Positions 23,350 to 25,364 of a stretch of DNA of 25,364 nucleotides are shown here, piece after piece. The position numbers and the translations under genes are program-made. Location of the stretch: IMG/VR virus record IMGVR_UViG_3300030430_000877, positions 1 to 25,364 of that record, one strand, 5' to 3'. This DNA comes from a virus. The first letter of the stretch is position 1, and every line of letters begins with the position of its first letter. The notes under the pieces were generated by a model that did no database searches, had not been told where the DNA came from, and saw only the letters and a program-made list of their open reading frames with translations.

Positions 23350-23750
23350 CTGATAGCAGAAAGAAAGGCGCTGTGTTTGAGCGTCAGATTGTAAACTACA
23401 TCAAAGACCATCTTGGCGAATCATTGCCGGAGTTGCCGAAACGGAACCTCTCTCAATACCAAGTGAAAGGTGAGGCTGACATTCTGATCCCCGGCTACAG
23501 CATCGAGTGCAAGGCTTATGCATCTGGCAGTAGCTACAAACAGGCATGGTGGGAACAGGCTTGTGACTCTTCTGGTGATCGCTTTCCCGTTCTCATTTAT
23601 AAGTTCAACAATCGCCCAATCCGTTGCGTAATACAGCTTATGGCTATCTGCCGTGATTTCTCTTATGACCCACGGCTTGTTGCAGAAATGTCGCTACCAA
23701 CTTGGGTTCAAGTGGTGCGTGAAAGTTATGGGGTTGACAAGAAAAATTGA
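23346..23750 (+). CDS. PD-(D/E)XK endonuclease-like protein (resolvase-type fold)
   Basis: Start at ATG 23346 (MTDSRKKGAVFERQIVNYIK), ATGA overlap with the methyltransferase stop; a TTG at 23340 is not needed. 134 residues. Nuclease signature: E12, G42-E43-A44-D45 (D45), E54-C-K56, then Q66/Q71. This arrangement is shared by Holliday-junction resolvases and small phage endonucleases. Role: resolving branched phage DNA, or cutting DNA alongside the neighbouring methyltransferase. Last gene before the convergent intergenic region. Confidence 0.65.
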   Translation: MTDSRKKGAVFERQIVNYIKDHLGESLPELPKRNLSQYQVKGEADILIPGYSIECKAYASGSSYKQAWWEQACDSSGDRFPVLIYKFNNRPIRCVIQLMAICRDFSYDPRLVAEMSLPTWVQVVRESYGVDKKN

Positions 23751-23778
23751 CTTGATAAAATCGCGCCTGCGCGTTCCT

Positions 23779-23834
23779 TAAAGCAATGCTTAAATAAAGC
23801 ATGCTCCGATCAAGCCTGCTCAAATAAAGCATGC
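23779..23834. repeat. Short direct repeats in the convergent intergenic region
   Basis: AAATAAAGCATGC occurs exactly twice, at 23792-23804 and 23822-23834 (30 bases apart), and a weaker form (TTAAAGCAATGC) starts near 23779. Each contains the palindrome GCATGC next to A/T. Adjacent copies can fold on each other (AGCAATGCTT with AAAGCATGCT, one bulge). It lies just after the nuclease gene ends at 23750. Between 23751 and 23918 there is no gene; this repeat and two hairpins fill it. Confidence 0.5.
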
Positions 23835-23849
23835 AAAACAATCCAATTG

Positions 23850-23890
23850 TAAATAAAAAAAAGCATAGCCAAGTGTTAAGGCTATGCTTT
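23850..23890 (-). terminator. Rho-independent terminator of the rightmost minus-strand operon
   Basis: Perfect 11-bp stem: AAAGCATAGCC (23860-23870) and GGCTATGCTTT (23880-23890), loop 9 bases. On the minus strand the stem ends in TTTTTTTTATTT. It ends the transcript of the genes at 23919-24134 and upstream. The plus-strand side has only CTTTAAG, so plus-strand termination would be weak. Confidence 0.85.
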
Positions 23891-23894
23891 AAGA

Positions 23895-23910
23895 AATGCC
23901 ACGCGGCATT
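23895..23910. other. Small perfect hairpin before the terminator
   Basis: AATGCC (23895-23900) pairs with GGCATT (23905-23910) around an ACGC loop. On the minus strand it lies between the end of the 71-residue gene and the main terminator, and overlaps the last bases of an AACTAGCAA-type element. It may be a secondary terminator arm or an mRNA-end structure. Confidence 0.4.
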
Positions 23911-23917
23911 GCTAGTC
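23909..23917 (-). repeat. AACTAGCAA element, copy 4 (one mismatch)
   Basis: GACTAGCAA, one base after the stop of the gene at 23919, merging into the small hairpin. No gene follows it before the terminator. Confidence 0.45.
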
Positions 23918-23918
23918 G

Positions 23919-24134
23919 TTACTCTCTCCTATCTTCTGTGACATCAAGCCAGTTTCTTTTTCCATCAATAATTTCTCTCATAATGCGTTTCAGTGATGGC
24001 GAAAGATGCCCATAATCTGCGTTATAAAACATATCCGATGCGAAAACTTCAGGCATCATAACATAAGCTAGAACATCAAATTCCTTATCAGACAGGTTGA
24101 TGCGATAGCCTTTTTTCAATTTAGTCACCTTCAT
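23919..24134 (-). CDS. Small protein of unknown function (71 residues)
   Basis: ATG 24134 with GGGAG upstream, four bases after the XRE regulator's stop, so co-transcribed with it. MKVTKLKKGYRINLSDKEFD, then VLAYVMMPEVFASDMFYNAD and a basic helix KRIMREIIDGKRNWLDV. Alpha-rich, without a recognised motif. A partner or target of the regulator is possible but not shown. Confidence 0.55.
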   Translation of the reverse strand: MKVTKLKKGYRINLSDKEFDVLAYVMMPEVFASDMFYNADYGHLSPSLKRIMREIIDGKRNWLDVTEDRRE

Positions 24135-24138
24135 TGGT

Positions 24139-24480
24139 TCAACTCCCTCTCTGTTTGATAAATTCTTGGCAAGTAAGCATGACTACATATGCGTAGTCTT
24201 TTTGATTGCTAAATTGTTTTATATCTAAGGTTGATATAATTTCTGCAAACTCTGTAAGTGAATCAACAAGCCAATCTAAATCGTTGTTCAACTCTTTCTC
24301 TCTCTCTATTCGCTCTTTCTCTTTTAGACAGTTGTGTAGCTTGGTTACGGTATCTGGCACATGCGTTTTGCCAGATTCGTAGTTCCTGATTGTTCTTGCT
24401 ATTACACCTAACCTCTGAGCCATCTTCTCTTGACTAAGGCCTAGCTGTAGACGTTCAAGCTTGATTTTTTTTGCATCCAT
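24139..24480 (-). CDS. XRE-family helix-turn-helix regulator (113 residues)
   Basis: HTH_3-type domain in residues 4-57: RLQLGLSQEKMAQRLGVIAR followed by TIRNYESGKTHVPD, the classic XRE recognition helix and loop. The C-terminal half (about 60-113) is a charged helical extension, perhaps for dimerisation. There is no peptidase domain, so it is not a LexA/CI-type self-cleaving repressor. Start ATG 24480 with AAAGGAC upstream. With the Cro-like protein on the plus strand it makes two DNA-binding regulators within 2.2 kb, suggesting a regulatory switch. A 60-base leader with an AACTAGCAA copy precedes it. Confidence 0.8.
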   Translation of the reverse strand: MDAKKIKLERLQLGLSQEKMAQRLGVIARTIRNYESGKTHVPDTVTKLHNCLKEKERIEREKELNNDLDWLVDSLTEFAEIISTLDIKQFSNQKDYAYVVMLTCQEFIKQRGS

Positions 24481-24532
24481 GTTATTGTCCTTTCACTCCT
24501 AAGACTGATGGGTTTATTAGAGAGTCTCCTAA

Positions 24533-24541
24533 TTGCTAGTT
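24533..24541 (-). repeat. AACTAGCAA element, copy 5
   Basis: Exact, followed by TTAGGAG but with no ORF start at the expected distance; the XRE gene starts about 50 bases further on, with its own ribosome site. Confidence 0.5.
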
Positions 24542-24547
24542 GGGTGT

Positions 24548-24588
24548 GAGAAGCCGCCATAGCGCAACGCTTTGGCGGTTTCTCTTTT
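24548..24588 (+). other. Strong stem-loop with T-run on the plus strand
   Basis: GAGAAGCCGCC (24548-24558) pairs with GGCGGTTTCTC (24574-24584, one G-T), and an inner AGCG/CGCT stem closes a CAA loop. TTTT follows on the plus strand. On the minus strand it begins three bases after the stop of the 70-residue gene but lacks a T-run there. It may therefore stop plus-strand (antisense) transcription or structure the minus mRNA. Confidence 0.55.
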
Positions 24589-24799
24589 ACCCTCTCTCTA
24601 TTCTGTTATGCTTGTAAACAATACGTTGAACACCGCCCACTTGATCACCGTCATCATCCATCAATGAGCACTCTTTGTCTCTAATGACTGTATCGGCATC
24701 AAAGTTGAATCTATCGGCGTTGAGTCTCAACTCTTTTCTGCCGTGAATCAAATAACGATCACCGTCATTGAACCAAATTTCATACCATTGTTTTGCCAT
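24587..24799 (-). CDS. Small protein of unknown function (70 residues)
   Basis: MAKQWYEIWFNDGDRYLIHG, then ADRFNFDADTVIRDKECSLM and a DDDGDQ acidic turn before VQRIVYKHNRIERG. It looks like a small beta-rich soluble protein. The ATG is 17 bases downstream of an AACTAGCAA element that is followed by AAGAG/AAAGGG. Probably transcribed from the candidate promoter at 24843-24871. No family recognised. Confidence 0.55.
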   Translation of the reverse strand: MAKQWYEIWFNDGDRYLIHGRKELRLNADRFNFDADTVIRDKECSLMDDDGDQVGGVQRIVYKHNRIERG

Positions 24800-24818
24800 T
24801 ACTTTTGCCCTTTCTCTT

Positions 24819-24827
24819 TTGCTAGTT
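24819..24827 (-). repeat. AACTAGCAA element, copy 6
   Basis: Exact, followed by AAGAGAAAGGG and ATG 24799. Confidence 0.55.
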
Positions 24828-24842
24828 GTGTAATTGCCAGCG

Positions 24843-24871
24843 ATTTAAGCCTCACTGACAGGCTTTGTCAT
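24843..24871 (-). promoter_or_regulatory. Candidate promoter with internal dyad, upstream of 24799
   Basis: Minus strand: -35 ATGACA (24871-24866, 5 of 6), 17-base spacer, -10 TTAAAT (24848-24843, 4 of 6). A perfect 6-bp dyad, AAGCCT (24847-24852) and AGGCTT (24860-24865), 19 bases overall, lies across the spacer and -10, like a phage repressor operator. No other gene occupies 24800-24901. Confidence 0.35.
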
Positions 24872-24901
24872 GTCCGGGCTAGGTATCCAGCCAGGATAAA
24901 G

Positions 24902-25060
24902 TTAGTCGCGCTGGTAGGCTTTTATTCCAGCCCATACGGCCCCAATGAGTCCCCCATAAAGCAACACCACTTGCAAAATAAATGCGTTTGTTGTGTGTGG
25001 AACCATTGAAGCGCCAATGATAAAGGCTAAACAGCCAATGAATAAAAACAGCTTTGCCAT
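24902..25060 (-). CDS. Small membrane protein with two helices (52 residues)
   Basis: ATG 25060 is preceded by AGGGGGG. It reads MAKLFLFIGCLAFIIGASMV, a short polar linker (PHTTNA), then FILQVVLLYGGLIGAVWAGI and a charged end (KAYQRD). Two transmembrane helices, hairpin topology. The start is 10 bases after the stop of the gene at 25071-25265, so the two are probably co-transcribed. Function unknown; possible host-membrane effector or superinfection factor. Confidence 0.6.
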   Translation of the reverse strand: MAKLFLFIGCLAFIIGASMVPHTTNAFILQVVLLYGGLIGAVWAGIKAYQRD

Positions 25061-25070
25061 GTTCGCCCCC

Positions 25071-25265
25071 CTAAAAAATACGCCTAGCGCGAAGAATAGA
25101 TTTTAACTGATGTAATTTTCGCGTTTCTGGCGGTTCTTGTTGCATTCTTAGCTGATAGGCATCACTCAACAAATCGCGTTGTCTCTTGCTATTTTCAGCG
25201 CAATAGTACTCAGCTGTTGTCTCTAAATGCACAATTGATTCAATTGCTTTATCGCGTTTTTGCAT
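25071..25265 (-). CDS. Small charged helical protein (64 residues)
   Basis: MQKRDKAIESIVHLETTAEY, then CAENSKRQRDLLSDAYQLRM and a basic tail (KLHQLKSILRARRIF). It is highly charged and helix-rich, possibly a nucleic-acid or protein binder. AAAGG lies directly before the ATG; an AACTAGCAA element lies 15 bases before it. No family recognised. First complete minus-strand gene at the right edge; its promoter may lie beyond the window. Confidence 0.5.
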   Translation of the reverse strand: MQKRDKAIESIVHLETTAEYYCAENSKRQRDLLSDAYQLRMQQEPPETRKLHQLKSILRARRIF

Positions 25266-25280
25266 CCTTTTGATTCCTTT

Positions 25281-25289
25281 TTGCTAGTT
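25281..25289 (-). repeat. AACTAGCAA element, copy 7
   Basis: Exact, followed by AAAGGA and, 15 bases after the element, ATG 25265. Confidence 0.55.
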
Positions 25290-25308
25290 TGCGTTATCGG
25301 CTTGCGCC

Positions 25309-25361
25309 GCATGGCACCATGCCGAAACATGAGGCCATGAGGCGGCACGGTTGCCCGTGCC
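25309..25361. repeat. Cluster of dyads and a tandem repeat at the right edge
   Basis: GCATGG (25309) with CCATGC (25317) nearly touching, a tandem 8-mer CATGAGGC twice (25328-25335, 25336-25343), then GGCACGG (25344-25350) pairing with CCGTGCC (25355-25361) over a TTGC loop. All are GC-rich, unlike the flanks. On the minus strand they lie in the leader of the gene at 25265. They may be mRNA structure or protein-binding sites. No gene is visible from 25266 to the window end. Confidence 0.4.
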
Positions 25362-25364
25362 AGC

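Noticed and set aside
24743-25009. Plus-strand 88-residue frame
   Set aside because: It is antisense to the 70-residue gene start, the candidate promoter and the two-helix membrane gene; its Cys/His-rich mixture lacks a ribosome site.
1-25364. tRNA genes, rRNA, CRISPR arrays, insertion sequences, att sites
   Set aside because: I looked through the gaps and found no cloverleaf, no regularly spaced repeats of CRISPR length, no transposase and no integrase-linked repeat.

Overview
The window is a piece of a tailed (podovirus-like) bacteriophage genome. Gene order follows the virion block of T7: capsid end, gp11, gp12, gp13, gp14, gp15, gp16, gp17. It has no host housekeeping genes, and the genes are packed with ATGA/TAATG overlaps. 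The style of the proteins (a tail tube protein with inserted FCCH-type and beta modules, a LamG/SPRY receptor-binding protein, small lysine-rich proteins starting MPG) resembles phages of marine Proteobacteria known mainly from metagenomes. That host guess is inference; no host marker is visible. No DNA polymerase, RNA polymerase, terminase, portal or integrase lies in the window.

Layout. (1) 1-18674, plus strand, late genes: the end of a capsid-position gene, two hairpins, tail tubular proteins A and B, a GNAT-like gp13 equivalent, internal/ejection proteins (gp14-, gp15-like and a gp16-like protein in two ORFs), a T7-type tail fibre, a large LamG/SPRY adhesin, a fibre-assembly-like protein, a group of small membrane proteins including holin candidates, a GH24 endolysin, and five small very basic proteins. 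(2) 22160-18671, minus strand: two tandem paralogues of unknown function, a PD-(D/E)XK exonuclease, a winged-helix protein, a small coiled coil, a probable single-strand annealing protein and three small unknowns. The last gene meets the late operon tail to tail with overlapping stop codons. (3) 22264-23750, plus strand: a Cro-like HTH protein, a DnaJ-type zinc protein, a small protein, an adenine methyltransferase and a second PD-(D/E)XK nuclease. (4) 25265-23919, minus strand: small genes including an XRE regulator and a two-helix membrane protein, ending at a strong terminator.

Regions 2 and 3 diverge from a compact control region (22186-22236). Two sigma-70-like promoters there share one -35 core, and a dyad with 7-bp arms (TGGCACA/TGTGCCA) is centred on exactly the same base. 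Together with the two HTH regulators this looks like a genetic switch.

The least explained signal is a short element, AACTAGCAA on the minus strand. It occurs seven times (once with one mismatch) between 20640 and 25289, mostly just upstream of a Shine-Dalgarno sequence, and I found it nowhere in the 20 kb late region. It appears to mark translation starts or junctions of the regulatory/accessory genes.
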